Positions 63,593 through 64,000 of a DNA stretch of 64,000 bases are shown piece by piece. How positions within the stretch are numbered: position 1 is the stretch's first letter; every line of letters starts with the position of its first letter. Source of the stretch: Rhodovastum sp963709085 (GTDB taxonomy: Bacteria; Pseudomonadota; Alphaproteobacteria; Acetobacterales; Acetobacteraceae). Under the pieces are notes generated by a model. That model was not told where the DNA came from. It saw only the letters and a program-made list of their open reading frames with translations, and searched no databases. The stretch is from assembly GCA_963709085.1 (NCBI GenBank), contig CAVPVB010000018.1, positions 186,001-250,000 of the forward strand, read 5' to 3'. Made by a program: the position numbers and the translations under genes.

Positions 63593-64000
63593 TCAATAGT
63601 ACCAGTGTGGCAGAATTTGCACGGCCGGGCGATGGGCCGCCCCCACCATGGCCAGCACGGCTTGCTGTCCGATCGCCTGCGACTGCACGCCGACACGGCG
63701 GACGAGGGTCCATGGGAACGACTCGTGCACAAGGAACTCCGCCTGCTTGCCTTCCTTGACCTCCGCCGGTCGGAAATCGGTCGCCGCCACGGCGGTCCAG
63801 TTCACTTCGTCCAGCCTTGCCAAGTCGCTGCGGAACTGCGCGTAGCGTGCCCCGGCGTTCGACAGAGAGAAAGCCCACCGTCGCCCCGTTCGGTCCGCCC
63901 AGGCCACAACCTCCCGCAGGTCAGCTTCCAGATGCACGATAGGCCCCTGGCCACCCCGGTAGGCCAGCTCCGGAAGGTTGGCCATGCGTATCACGTAGAG
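63593..64000 (-). CDS. darT: DarT ADP-ribosyltransferase toxin, C-terminal part (runs off the right edge)
   Basis: The last 135 residues of a DarT/DUF4433 protein. Recognisable blocks are YRGGQGPIVHLEADLREVVA, GRRWAFSLSNAGARY, LARLDEVNWTAVAATDF and KEGKQAEFLVHESFPWTLV, with the catalytic Glu in KQAEF. It ends HRPAVQILPHWYY. The start and NAD-binding N-terminal half lie beyond 64000. DarT modifies thymidine in single-stranded DNA and is held in check by DarG, encoded directly downstream. Confidence 0.92.
   Translation of the reverse strand, partial: LYVIRMANLPELAYRGGQGPIVHLEADLREVVAWADRTGRRWAFSLSNAGARYAQFRSDLARLDEVNWTAVAATDFRPAEVKEGKQAEFLVHESFPWTLVRRVGVQSQAIGQQAVLAMVGAAHRPAVQILPHWYY

Noticed and set aside
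1..64000. tRNA or rRNA genes and a tRNA attachment site
   Set aside because: No cloverleaf-like or rRNA-like stretch was noticed while reading both strands; a dedicated tRNA search was not possible, so absence is not proven.

Overview
The window is GC-rich DNA from a proteobacterium, most likely an alphaproteobacterium. The pointers are an RP4/Ti-type trb conjugation operon, a cyclic beta-1,2-glucan synthase remnant, and alphaproteobacterial-looking IS and Tn3-family elements. I would guess Rhodospirillales/Acetobacteraceae, but no rRNA or tRNA gene is present to settle it. The segment is a mosaic accessory region (genomic island, integrative element or plasmid) in which functional modules are separated by transposons, several nested or degraded.

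Layout. (1) 1-4140: 3' end of an XRE regulator, then trbB, trbC, trbD and the 5' stub of trbE. An IS66-type element sits exactly at the trbB/trbC junction. (2) 4141-9272: a Tn3-family transposon with a TnpI-like tyrosine recombinase, abutting the stub of a related copy. It joins broken trbE to a broken glucan-synthase gene. (3) 9273-21017: a tightly packed sugar-phosphate/phosphoketolase cluster (pgm, ackA, pgi, rpiA, xfp, class I aldolase, a histidine phosphatase). (4) 21050-29502: gene remnants, an IS110 element, a second Tn3-family transposon with a serine resolvase and an IS21-derived miniature element, and a probable group II intron fragment. (5) 29731-35426: a [NiFe] hydrogenase operon (protease, HupH-like protein, small subunit, Isp1, Isp2, large subunit). 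(6) 35597-39581: a frameshifted UPF0182 gene, two miniature or deleted elements and an entericidin-like lipoprotein. (7) 40036-44455: a CoA-transferase, two acyl-CoA dehydrogenases and a MaoC hydratase, followed by an IS630 element. (8) 45679-64000: a defence-like island. It carries a broken tyrosine recombinase; a ubiquitin-like conjugation operon (UBL-E2 fusion, JAB-E1 fusion, DUF6527 protein) divergent from an XRE/ImmA pair across a 12-bp-arm palindrome; a TM0106-type nuclease-helicase gene split by ISL3, itself split by IS21; then hsdR, darG and the 3' part of darT.

How the parts work together. The metabolic modules look like a low-oxygen/energy-conservation package. Phosphoketolase plus acetate kinase gives ATP from sugar phosphates, the hydrogenase feeds electrons from H2, and the CoA-transferase/dehydrogenase/hydratase set handles short acyl-CoAs. 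A 19-bp motif (consensus TGMGTAGNTTCCGANNCTG) occurs six times, always on the + strand. Five copies lie 57-188 bp upstream of a transcription-unit start: pgi, xfp, the hydrogenase operon, UPF0182 and the CoA-transferase. This suggests one shared regulon, possibly FixJ-like.

The most interesting system is the ubiquitin-like operon at 46374-50142. It pairs a compact UBL/E2/E1/JAB conjugation machinery with an ICE-style repressor/anti-repressor protease module, which suggests an inducible conjugation-based defence or stress response.
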